Part shown: in pieces, positions 55,379 to 63,721 of the stretch
How positions within the stretch are numbered: the first letter of the stretch is position 1
Layout: each line of letters opens with the position of its first letter
Assembly (NCBI GenBank): GCA_905221605.1
Contig: CAJNDS010002130.1
Span: 1-64,000 of the forward strand
DNA: 64,000 nt
Reading direction: 5' to 3'
Source of the DNA: Symbiodinium natans
Taxonomy: Eukaryota; Sar; Dinophyceae; Suessiales; Symbiodiniaceae
The notes under the pieces: generated by a model
What the model saw: the letters and a program-made list of their open reading frames with translations, nothing else
Told to the model about the DNA's origin: nothing
Databases searched by the model: none
Made by a program: the position numbers and the translations under genes

Positions 55379-57265
55379 CTATTGGCCGGCAGTTTTCTGA
55401 AAACCCTCGGACAGAATTGGCCGTCCGAGAGATCCTGAGGCTTCTTCGTTGGTACTTGGGGCGGCCATTGCTCCTCCCCCAAGGACAGGCACCATACCTC
55501 TCATTCTACACCTTAGTCTTTGACGGAACCAATGGAACTCATAACCGTCCTCCATACACCTTCTTCCAACAGAGCAAACAGGAGGAGTACTTGCGAGAAC
55601 GTAGAACTCTAGCTCTTTGCCAAACTCCGGGAAGTCGATCCTGACCGATTTGTCACCCTTGACATTTCCGTTAGCAGTGATGAGGTTTACTTGTCGAGTT
55701 GCATTGCCTATCGGCTCTTCGCCAAAGTGCATAGCACGATCAGCTTCGCTGATGAGGTCCTCCTCGCTCCCCGTATCAGCAAGGAATTCTAAGGGCGTGG
55801 CGATTCCTGGACAGGCGATCTCTGAGCTCTCAACGACGTGCTTGCACATCCCACACATGAGAGAATCAGGCTCATCACATTCTAAACGGCAGTCGGTTCT
55901 CTCTCCCCCCTCATGCCGGGCAAGGAGCATAGTGAGTTCCCTTGCGTTCCTAATTGCAACCTGAAGGTCATTGTTGTCAGGTTTGGGGCAATTTTCCGCA
56001 TCAGCATAGCAAGTGTTGTACCTGCGAACTTTGTAGGAATGCTTGTACCCCTTCCCTTCAAAAGGAATTTCCCTGACTTTGGGCTTTTCACAAAACTTGA
56101 CCTTCTTGTTTTGTTCTTTGATTTTGAACACAGTCTTGCCAGTCCATGGCGTCTTGTCGTTCGTCTCCCCTTTTCCCCCTTTCCAATCCCAACTCTCCCT
56201 TGCCATGTAGGGGGCAATGGGAAGAGTCTTGATCACCTTGGCTTTACCCTTCAACTTCTCAAGAGCAACAGGACACGACACTTCGGGCTTGTACATTGTA
56301 CTTCTGTACTTCAGGTGATGTCTGATAGCTTCACCCCTTTTGAAATCCACCTCCCAGTAATCCCTCTCTCCATCTTGTGGGTCGCCTCCATCAGGATGGG
56401 TTAAGGCTGCAGCCGCAATCGAGATGCAGCATGCTGCCTTCCTGTCCTTTTCCTTAGAGCGACCGCGGCTTGGTTTTCTGCGCGTTGGCGCAGGCGATGG
56501 AGACCTTGGTTTGTCTGGGTCCTTAGGGGCCGGGGCTGCATTTTCACCACCTGTGGGAGCAGGGCTTGGTTCCCTATGCAAGAAACGACACTTATCTCCC
56601 CTAGTACACTTGCCCTTTTTCCAAAAAGTACATACCTGTTTCTTCTTCGGGGCGGTGCGAACAGGTGACTGCGAGCGCTGTTTGTGCGAGAACTTGCACT
56701 TGTCAACCCTGGTGCACTTACCCTTTTGAAAGTCGTAGCAAACTGGCTTTGGGCTTGGTGAGCGACTAGGTGATCTAGACCTGGACGGGGTCCTAGAGCG
56801 AGACCTTGACTTCGAGTTGGATTGGCTACCGGCAGAGCGATCCCTTCCCCGGCCACTCCTTGACGGAGGGAGTTGCGGCCTTCCGCCTTCAAGTACGGGA
56901 GCTCCATACTTGTCCCCATGCGACTTAGCGATCCTATCCCTATTCTTGCGCATCCTTTCACGGGTTAGCAAATCCCGAATGGACTTCAACAAGAACGCGT
57001 AGGAATGTGAAGCGGAACCTTCCTTGGCCCTATCATAGATCTCCAAGTCATATTTCATTCTTGAGGACTTGCGGATTTGGCGGAGAAGGATGTCACGCAG
57101 AACCATTTCTTCTGGGACATGACTCATACCGGCGATGACTGACTCCCAATTATGCAGAAACGTAGTCAAATCGTCACTATGCAGCGTGACCTTCAAAAGG
57201 TCTTCTACTGAATCGAGCGACCCTACTTCTTCATTGGTTTTGAAGTACTGATCAAACATAAGCAA
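55379..57265 (-). CDS. Gag C-terminal part with two CCCH fingers, and aspartic protease
   Basis: A 628-codon frame. Residues 1-115 are helical Gag sequence (DDLTTFLHNWESVIAGMSHV and RERMRKNRDRIAKSHG). An Arg/Ser-rich stretch (136-172) follows. Then come two CX7CX5CX3H fingers at C176-H194 and C212-H230, in place of the CCHC knuckle usual in retroelement Gag. Protease is marked by LADTGSEEDLI (495-505), with catalytic D497. The frame opens upstream of the nominal Met (at least to about 57,305, reading FKETEAVHGRAVRGRHVLL), confirming a frameshift from the upstream Gag ORF. It ends at a stop shortly after protease; the integrase frame follows in another register. Confidence 0.88.
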   Translation of the reverse strand: MLMFDQYFKTNEEVGSLDSVEDLLKVTLHSDDLTTFLHNWESVIAGMSHVPEEMVLRDILLRQIRKSSRMKYDLEIYDRAKEGSASHSYAFLLKSIRDLLTRERMRKNRDRIAKSHGDKYGAPVLEGGRPQLPPSRSGRGRDRSAGSQSNSKSRSRSRTPSRSRSPSRSPSPKPVCYDFQKGKCTRVDKCKFSHKQRSQSPVRTAPKKKQVCTFWKKGKCTRGDKCRFLHREPSPAPTGGENAAPAPKDPDKPRSPSPAPTRRKPSRGRSKEKDRKAACCISIAAAALTHPDGGDPQDGERDYWEVDFKRGEAIRHHLKYRSTMYKPEVSCPVALEKLKGKAKVIKTLPIAPYMARESWDWKGGKGETNDKTPWTGKTVFKIKEQNKKVKFCEKPKVREIPFEGKGYKHSYKVRRYNTCYADAENCPKPDNNDLQVAIRNARELTMLLARHEGGERTDCRLECDEPDSLMCGMCKHVVESSEIACPGIATPLEFLADTGSEEDLISEADRAMHFGEEPIGNATRQVNLITANGNVKGDKSVRIDFPEFGKELEFYVLASTPPVCSVGRRCMEDGYEFHWFRQRLRCRMRGMVPVLGGGAMAAPSTNEEASGSLGRPILSEGFQKTAGQ

Positions 57266-57311
57266 TACATGGCGTCCTCGTACCGCACGTCCATGGACCG
57301 CCTCAGTTTCC

Positions 57312-58688
57312 TTAAAGGTGAGATAACTCTCCCTTGGCGACCTTGGTAAGCGCGGCTAGGATTTTGGTATCCAGCGTGAGGAACTTTCCTGGTTCACGGA
57401 GCTTGTCATGATCAGCATCCTTCGCGTAAACCTCTAAAATCCAAGAGAAAGCTTCATCTGGTCTGTCTGAGGCTGCCCTAACCGCTTCCCGAGTTGCTGT
57501 TTTCCACGCACGATACGTTTCGGGGTTGGGGAAGTCCGGCAAACGAATGTTCTCAGCCTCTTTGACCTTTGGTTTGTCATCTTCGCCGCTTTTGTCTCCC
57601 TTGAGGAGTTTGGCGGCTTCCAGCAACGCTTGTTGCGTCTGTGCGATTAAATCAACTCCAGTGGCTGCCGGACTAGCCGGCGTGCCCATTGGGGCCGCGA
57701 GACCAGACACTCCTCCACCTAAGCCAGTCGGGGGCACAGGGGTTCCCGGGGCTTGTGTTGGAGCTTGTGGCCCCGCTGGTGCGGCAGTAGTTGCCGCACC
57801 ACCAAAACCGGAAAACATTGCTCTTAGGCTGAGCGGGATCACGCTTGGCGATGAAAACTGAGGAGCTGTCGGCACATTAAGGCCGGCACTTTGCGGTACC
57901 GTTGCTGGGGTCACGGCCGGAGGGAACTGAGCTTGGGACGCAGTGTCCTGAGAAGCATTCCTGTCCTGCTCGAGTTTGAGCGCACGCTCAGCTGAGGAGA
58001 GTTCGTCCTGAAGAACATCATTTTGACGCCTCATTTCCTCTTCACTCTCGCGGGCAAGTAACCTATACTGCTGCATTGCTTGATCATGTTCCCTACCAAA
58101 CCACTCTCCCACCTCATTGAGGGTTTGTGTTTTGTTCTCCTCTGCTTCTTCGATTAAAGTTGTTCGAAGTTGCGTGATCTGCGAACTAACGCTGGAAAAA
58201 TGTTCCGTTTGGAAAGCGATGACGTGGTGTTGTTGTCGCAGCTCTGACACGAGATGATGATTGGCTTCGATAAACTGATATCGTTGTGTGGCAATCTCGG
58301 ATTCGAGCTGTGCAACGATCTCCTCATGCTGTCGATTTGCTCGTTCTTCAACATTAGCGTCATTAGCGATTCTTTGATCATGAGCGTATTCGGCAGCCTG
58401 GCGGAACCTCTGGTGCCTGTTTTCTGCTTCAGTTTCAAGTTCACCAAGAAGCGATCTGGTTTGTTCCGGAGATTCACCGACCATGATGTTTTGCTGGAAA
58501 TTCTGTCGATACATATGCAACTGTGGCGCGAACGGTACGGCCGCAAAAGGAGTTCGGGCGTTTGGCTCAAACACATTAGTGCCTGCTGCGCCCTCTTCCA
58601 GAGCACCGTTCGGAACAACTTGCTCAGGAGCAGTCTGAGGTAGTCCCACAGGAAGCATGTCGTCGTCAGATTCCAGATCGGTTGCCAC
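57312..58688 (-). CDS. Gag N-terminal part (coiled-coil)
   Basis: A 458-codon frame starting 84 bp inside the 5' LTR, the first ATG of the element and a credible true start. After an acidic N-terminus, residues about 80-250 are Glu/Gln-rich with heptad character (EQTRSLLGELETEAENRHQR, EEEMRRQNDVLQDELSSAER), suggesting a coiled coil for particle assembly. Residues 255-350 are Ala/Pro/Gly-rich. Residues 375-458 (LPDFPNPETYRAWKTATREA to LTKVAKGELSHL) are conserved-looking Gag sequence that shifts frame at its stop and resumes in the next ORF. Confidence 0.8.
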   Translation of the reverse strand: MATDLESDDDMLPVGLPQTAPEQVVPNGALEEGAAGTNVFEPNARTPFAAVPFAPQLHMYRQNFQQNIMVGESPEQTRSLLGELETEAENRHQRFRQAAEYAHDQRIANDANVEERANRQHEEIVAQLESEIATQRYQFIEANHHLVSELRQQHHVIAFQTEHFSSVSSQITQLRTTLIEEAEENKTQTLNEVGEWFGREHDQAMQQYRLLARESEEEMRRQNDVLQDELSSAERALKLEQDRNASQDTASQAQFPPAVTPATVPQSAGLNVPTAPQFSSPSVIPLSLRAMFSGFGGAATTAAPAGPQAPTQAPGTPVPPTGLGGGVSGLAAPMGTPASPAATGVDLIAQTQQALLEAAKLLKGDKSGEDDKPKVKEAENIRLPDFPNPETYRAWKTATREAVRAASDRPDEAFSWILEVYAKDADHDKLREPGKFLTLDTKILAALTKVAKGELSHL

Positions 58689-58760
58689 TTCGGTGGGCTA
58701 TCTCCCATACACCAGTGTTTGCCAGAGTAACCAGAGGCGCCGCAGACTCAGTAGAGCCTA

Positions 58761-58772
58761 CGGCTGATAACC
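58761..58772 (-). promoter_or_regulatory. Primer-binding-site-like sequence
   Basis: Directly inside the 5' LTR the element strand reads GGTTATCAGCCG, similar to the copia PBS TGGTATCAGAGC that pairs with initiator methionine tRNA. Position is right, match is partial. Confidence 0.5.
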
Positions 58773-58916
58773 TATAGTTTGGGAAATCCACCAATGCAAT
58801 CCGTTAAGCCATGAAACACAGGCGCACTTCTACCTTTTTGTCTCAGAGGGCTTGAGCGCGATAGATGCAACATACATGAAGGCAAAAGTGGCAAGGAGGT
58901 TCGAATATAAAATACA
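58773..58916 (-). repeat. 5' LTR (144 bp)
   Basis: Reads TGTATTTTATATTCG to CCCAAACTATA on the element strand, with two differences from the 3' LTR. The element promoter should lie here; no TATA or other defined promoter motif is assignable. Confidence 0.92.
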
Positions 58917-58921
58917 AAGCC
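58917..58921. other. Target-site duplication, right
   Basis: AAGCC immediately after the right LTR, matching 45,327-45,331. Confidence 0.88.
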
Positions 58922-59030
58922 TACAGTCCCGAAGCCAGTCCTGCTTAGCGGCCTCGTCCACCTGCGGCTCTCCAGTTTCGGGCGTCTCGGGCCCCGCTTC
59001 CTCTTGGTCCTTCGTCTTGCGTGGGGCCAT
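58922..59030 (-). other. Host exon-like fragment interrupted by the copia insertion
   Basis: The minus strand reads MAPRKTKDQEEAGPETPETG then EPQVDEAAKQDWLRD and runs into the LTR, where the frame continues by chance for about 30 codons. A paralogous block at 59,167-59,262 reads KDQEEAGREMPETGELQ then TEEAAEKDW. The duplicated peptide with mostly conservative changes suggests real coding sequence (an acidic, disordered region of unknown function). A GG|GA boundary after the conserved DW could be a non-canonical dinoflagellate splice donor. Confidence 0.4.
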
Positions 59031-59134
59031 AGAGGTCGCATCGAGCTAAAGGGATATGGGGTTAGTGCAGGCAAAAAATGCCTTGTACCGTATACCCTAA
59101 GTACACCATATACCAAGCCAAAACGATCAAACCC

Positions 59135-59262
59135 CGAAAACCACCCCAAACCCTGAAGCCTATAATCCCTGGCCAGTCCTTTTCGGCGGCCTCTTCCGTC
59201 TGCAGCTCTCCAGTTTCGGGCATCTCGCGCCCCGCCTCCTCTTGGTCCTTGTTAAAATTTGT
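59135..59262 (-). repeat. Uninterrupted paralogue of the copia target
   Basis: CACCCCAAACCCTGAAGCCT at about 59,145, followed by ATAATCCCTGGCCAGTCC, aligns on its left with the sequence left of the copia element (ACCCCAAACCCTAAAGCC, 45,314-45,331) and on its right with the sequence after the element (AAGCCTACAGTCCC...CCAGTCC, from 58,917). It therefore shows the site without the insertion. Confidence 0.7.
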
Positions 59263-60387
59263 ACGGGGCTACTTGATCTTCTTGGGCAGTTTGGGGGGAG
59301 GGGATATTCTTGGGGGGTTGTGGGATGTGATTGGGTATTTAAGGTATTGGGGTTTCAAAGTTTTTCAGGGCTTTAGGGTTTGGGGCTTTCGGGCTTAGGG
59401 GTAGTGAGGTATTCGTGGAGGGGTTAAGGGCGTTGGGGTGACGAGGGTTACAGGGCATCGGGCCGGTAGGGTTAGTAGGGTTTAGGATTTGAAGTTTAGA
59501 GTTTTAGAAGGGGTCGTGCTCCGATTGCTGCAACCCGTGCCCCGTCTTCCAGTGTCTGCAACAAGAGATGCCACGGAGCAAGCCGGCGAAGCGGAACCAG
59601 CCACTGAAACATTCAGAAAGCTTGTGCCGACAAAAGCCCCAAACCCTAAACCCCAAACCCCAAACCCTAAACCCTAAATGAAAACCCCCCAAAAAACACT
59701 AAAGGAAGCTGAAGCGGCTGTCTCGGGAGCTTCATCGCTTTGAAGCCTCGGTGTTTCTGAGCGTTTTTTTGGGTTCCTCTTTCTATTTCTGAGTGGTTTG
59801 CTATTTGTGGTTCATGGTTGGGATAATATCTAAATTACTTGTGTATTCCTTATTGGGTTTAAAGTACCCCGTTTACCGGACTACAACAAAGATTTGTATA
59901 TAACATGTGTGCCTATGGGTACTACTGCTATAGCATGTGCGCGTCTTGTGATGTACATGATACAAAATTACACCATCCATGAAAGAGTGCAAGTCTAGCG
60001 GCTTCATGCTGTGCCGTGCCAGTTCTTGGTTTCGGGCTTCGGCAAGGATGAAGCAAGCGGACCCCTATTTTTGTATGTCGACTCGACATCTCCATACGAA
60101 AAAACGAAATCTACGCTGCGCATGTCAGGTGGACATGAGATTCAGCTGAGTGCGAGCTCAGTTGCGAGCAAACTGGAAAGGAATGGCCGGGCTTCTCCTT
60201 GACGTGCACCGTCAACAGGAAGTCTTCCTTATGATTAGGCGGAGTCAAAGGGGCGCCCCGCCCCAAACCTCCGCAACGACTCAAAACAGCCAAAACAAAA
60301 AAAGAGACCCCTCTTCTCCCTTCTTCATAATGTGGCACTTCTTCAAAATAGGGGTACCCCTTTTACACCCCAAACAGAAAGAATCCC
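59263..60387. other. Gene-poor spacer with telomere-like words
   Basis: Contains G-rich degenerate TTTAGGG text (59,340-59,500), a CCCTAAACCCCAAACCC tract (59,636-59,679) and otherwise unique DNA. Short frames on both strands have no recognisable domain. Confidence 0.35.
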
Positions 60388-60863
60388 CTTAATCTGGGGG
60401 GGGCCGCAAACTGTGCGGCAGCCAATCAGCCAATCAGCCGATCAGCCGATCGGCTGATCGGGTGAATCACCCGATCAGCCAATCAGCCGGGGGGCGTGGG
60501 TGAAGGGCGGGGGCGGAGGGGGGGGGGAGGGGGTGGGGGAGGCCCAGAAGCAAAGTATCACCATGGCTCAGAAGTGATACTTTGAATCTGGGGTGGTGAA
60601 GTATCGCTAGCGGGGGGTTGTGCAGGAGCATGGGAAGGTTCTTGGGCGGTGGTGGTGGTAGTGGTAGTGATAGTGGTGGTGGCAGTGGCAGTGGTAGTGG
60701 TATTTAATAATGATATTACTAGCAATAATAATGGTAATGGTAATAATTTCAGTCATAATAATAGTAATAATACAGTAGTCCGGCCGACCACCCGACCACC
60801 CGATCGGCTGATTGGCTGCAGCGCAGTTTGAAAACCGACTTTGCGAGCACAATGCTTAATCTG
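60388..60863. mobile_element. Palindrome-rich element with 9-bp flanking repeats
   Basis: CTTAATCTG occurs at 60,388-60,396 and 60,855-60,863. Inside, the left arm (CAAACTG...GCAGCCAATCAGCC, from 60,406) and the right arm (its inverse, ending near 60,831) form an imperfect inverted repeat. The left arm holds repeated (C/G)ATCAGCC words, a perfect 24-bp palindrome at 60,438-60,461 (half: CCGATCAGCCGA) and a 14-bp stem with a 1-bp loop at 60,452-60,480. The interior is GGT/AGT and AAT trinucleotide repeats (60,645-60,780). The size and 9-bp direct repeats would fit a non-autonomous Mutator-like element, but this is tentative. Confidence 0.45.
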
Positions 60864-61070
60864 ACCCCAAAAAAGTGTACCCCTAAACCCTAAACCCTAA
60901 ATCCTAAACCCTAAACCCTCAACCCCAAACCCCCACATCCCCCTGAAAGAGGAAACGCCCCTTCAATACGGCGGCCGGGCCACGGGGAGCCCCGCGCGGA
61001 GCAGTGCTGCTGAGAGCGGCACCACCGGGCCCGTCGCCTCCGATGTGGCTCTCGGCTTGTGTGGACCCTT
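60864..61070. repeat. CCCTAAA tract and GC-rich spacer
   Basis: About six telomere-like heptamers (CCCTAAACCCTAAA and variants) at 60,880-60,930, then GC-rich unique DNA. Confidence 0.75.
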
Positions 61071-61111
61071 ATACACATATGCATATATATATTTATATAT
61101 ATATATATAGA
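61071..61111. repeat. AT microsatellite
   Basis: TATGCATATATATATTTATA and continuing TA dinucleotides, similar in design to the tract at 44,381-44,413. Confidence 0.9.
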
Positions 61112-62690
61112 GTAGTTGTCTATTTACATTTTTTTATACTTATACTTGCATTTATGTTATAGATACATTTGCATTTATACTGATATTTGTTTACTGTTAT
61201 TTGCGTTTTTGTTGTTTCAAGTGTCCTGGACTAGAAGCTTCTCCCCCTCTTAAAGTTTGCAGGCCTCGGGTGTCGATGTACAAAAGATGGCATCCTGGCA
61301 GGTCAGGCTCTGCAAGACTCTTCTGCCAAGAACCCTTGCCACTGCAGTCCCAGGACATGTCTGATCAAAGCCAGTTATATAGTATGGGCGCTTCATGAAA
61401 AAATGAAGCTCGCAATCTCATCTCTGCGGATCGCACGACGCGAGCACATGGTTTTCGTGGATGCTGCTACCGCTTTGCTCCAGACTGCCTTGGGCGCTCC
61501 CATGTGAGCGGCCACTGCTTGATGCAAAGATTCACAGCTAAGTCCGTACCTCAGCTCGTCGGCATCATCACGACAGGTCCGAGCCTCAACTGCAATCCAT
61601 TCCCGCAATGCGCGCCGAGGGACAGTGCCAGCTGGAATGCTTGCTGGCCTTGGCTGACAGTTTTAAAGTTTTAAGGGACTTGAGAGATCTTCATAGACCC
61701 CTTCCCGTGCAATCTCAGGAGCCATCTGCCGTGCGCAGCCGGAGCAGCGGCAAGGACAGAGTGTGGCCGCACCGTCCGCAGAAGTCGTCTTCCTGACCAC
61801 GACTGAATGTCTCAGCCCCGAGCTGGCCCGATTTGTGCCCCCTCTTGGGATTGCGTAGTGCGGTTTCTCAAAGCCTCAAAGCATACACCTGAAAGCCCTC
61901 CTGCCCCCCAAGGAAAAAAAGAAAACGGAGCTTTGGGAAACCTGCCAACTCTTAGCAGAGAATTAGGGAAGTATGTAGCTTACATGGCCCTTGAAAGGAA
62001 CTGCAGGCTACCTACATTATAAGGCTCAAATCTAGGGTTCCGAGTATATGCCCTTAAGTTGGCGCTTGTTCGATTCGGCATTCCTTGTCATCGTGTGGTC
62101 ATTCATTTAACTATGGGTTCTTTGGTGATACAACTTTCAGATTGTTTTGCCAGAGGCTCCTTTTCCCCTTTAATGGAGGTCAAGCCCCATGTGGATGAGG
62201 CTTTTAGACATTTTGGAGCAGCCTGAAAGGGCCCTAAATTTACTACTAAAACCACACGTCCTTTCTGTCCTTGTCGTTTAATATTAACATTAAGGGAGAA
62301 AAGTGGAAGAACGAACAAAAAAAGAAACAACTTATTTGGTGCTGCTATCACTAGTTAATGCTGATCTTATCGCGCCCTAAAAACGTATTGCAATTTGGGC
62401 GCTCATTCGGCCTTACGTTCAGATCCGTGAACGCTGTATGCACAGTGCATCAATAGATATTAATAGCGTGCGTTATTCACTCTGTTCATTCCTTACCTGT
62501 TAATTCACTTTGCTCACTCGATACGGCTAGTGAACATCCGAACGGACCTTCACCTCTTTGAGACAGGACTTTGGAAGAGGAATTGGGTCTCAAGGTGCGA
62601 TGGGTGCAACCGCTGGAATTTGATTGGGCGGAGAATTGTTTTAGTATGTTTATAAAATATTTGTTCTTTTGGTACGTTTTTTTTTCGAGG
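61112..62690. other. Unassigned region
   Basis: About 1.6 kb of largely unique sequence. One minus-strand frame at 61,393-61,608 (MREWIAVEARTCRDDADELR...) has exon-like composition, but I recognise no domain and would not call it a gene. Nothing else is supported. Confidence 0.3.
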
Positions 62691-62693
62691 TGT

Positions 62694-62752
62694 CTGGGTC
62701 CCCTGGTCCCCTGGTCTGCTGGTCCCCTGGTCTGCTGGTCCCCTGGTCTTCC
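62694..62752. repeat. 16-bp minisatellite
   Basis: Tandem CTGGTCCCCTGGTCTG units built from the 8-bp words CTGGTCCC and CTGGTCTG. Confidence 0.85.
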
Positions 62753-62757
62753 GAGGA

Positions 62758-62930
62758 AAGGGCTACATTCCCGTTAAATTTTCAGAGGATTTGGTCGCTT
62801 TTCTTGGTTTTCCTAAAAACCTCCATTCCCTCTATATTTTCATAGGAACTGGTTCATTTTCTGAATTTTTCCTACGAAAACCTCCATTCCCTCCATATCT
62901 TCATAGGATTCGTACTGCTTTTCGTAGGAA
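62758..62930. repeat. Three diverged units of about 60-65 bp
   Basis: Words CATTCCC(G/T)(T/C)TA/TATTTTCA(T/G)AGGA recur at about 62,769, 62,824 and 62,884, each followed by a TTCGT/TTCATTTTCT-type end. Confidence 0.6.
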
Positions 62931-62944
62931 TTCTTATACATGTT

Positions 62945-63700
62945 TCTCGCAAGCTTGCACGGCTTAAAAAAGGGGGGGGTTGGGGCGGCGCAGCCCCCCC
63001 CCATTTGCAAACACAGTGCTCGCATGATGGGCTTTCAAGAAGGACGCATATGCTTTGAATCAAGCTTGCGTGGCTTATGAAACGAGAGGATTGGGGCGAA
63101 GGCGGGGCGCAGCCCCCCCCCCCCCCCATTTGCAAACACAATGCTCGCATCATGGGTGTCAATCGTTCATATGCTTTGAAAAAGCTTGCACGGCTTAAAG
63201 AAGCTGGGGGGGTTGGGGGGGGGGCGCAGCCCCCCGCATTTGCAAACACAATGCTCGCATGATGGCTTTCAATCGTTCTTATGCTTTGAAACAAGCTTGC
63301 ATTACAAAAAAGGGGGGGTTTGGGGGAGGGGGCAGCCCCCCCCCCCCCCCCCGTTTGCAAACACAATGCTCGCATCATGGGTTTCAATCGTTCATATGCT
63401 TTGGAAAAGTGGCCTGATGGGTGTTTGTCATTTTTTCTCGTGCATATGCTTCAAAACAAGCTTGGACGGCTTAAAGAAGCGGGGGGGTTGGGGGAGGGGG
63501 GGCAGCCCCTCCATTGGCAAATGCGGGCAGCCCCCCAATTTGCAAACACAATGCTCGCATGATGGGTTTCAATATGATTTGAAAAAGACCTTGCACAACA
63601 AAAAAGGCGGGAGGGTTGGGCGGGCACACCCCCTTCCCATTTCAAACACAATGCTCGCATCATGGGCTTCAGTCGTTCATATGCTTTGAAACAAGCTTGC
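62945..63700. repeat. Six-unit repeat with facing G-run and C-run
   Basis: Units of about 105-185 bp share the order CAAGCTTGCACGGCTTAAA, a G-rich run, GCGCAGC, a C run, TTTGCAAACACAATGCTCGCAT, CATGGGTTTCAATCGTTCAT and ATGCTTTGAA. The CTCGCAT word occurs near 63,020, 63,145, 63,255, 63,371, 63,555 and 63,654. The G and C runs (7-15 bases) can pair as a hairpin. Open frames across the units on both strands are by-products of repetition. Confidence 0.85.
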
Positions 63701-63721
63701 ACGGTTAAAAACGGAGGCGGG

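Larger units (their letters stand above)
45332..58916 (-). mobile_element. Ty1/copia LTR retrotransposon with accessory enzyme cargo
   Basis: A 13,585-bp element bounded by near-identical LTRs and 5-bp target duplications, transcribed right to left. Domain order is Gag, CCCH fingers, aspartic protease, integrase, reverse transcriptase, RNase H, TET/JBP-like oxygenase, methyltransferase-like domain, SGNH-like domain, a linker and Tpt1/KptA. Integrase before reverse transcriptase is diagnostic of the copia order. Ordinary copia elements are about 5 kb; about 5 kb here lies downstream of RNase H. Reading frames are long and mostly free of stops but change about seven times, with one in-frame stop. 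Almost identical LTRs indicate a recent insertion. As it stands the element is probably defective, unless the frameshifts are sequencing errors or programmed. Confidence 0.95.

Noticed and set aside
58830-59030. 66-codon minus-strand ORF as an intact small protein
   Set aside because: It is a chimera of a host exon-like block and the LTR, created by the insertion.
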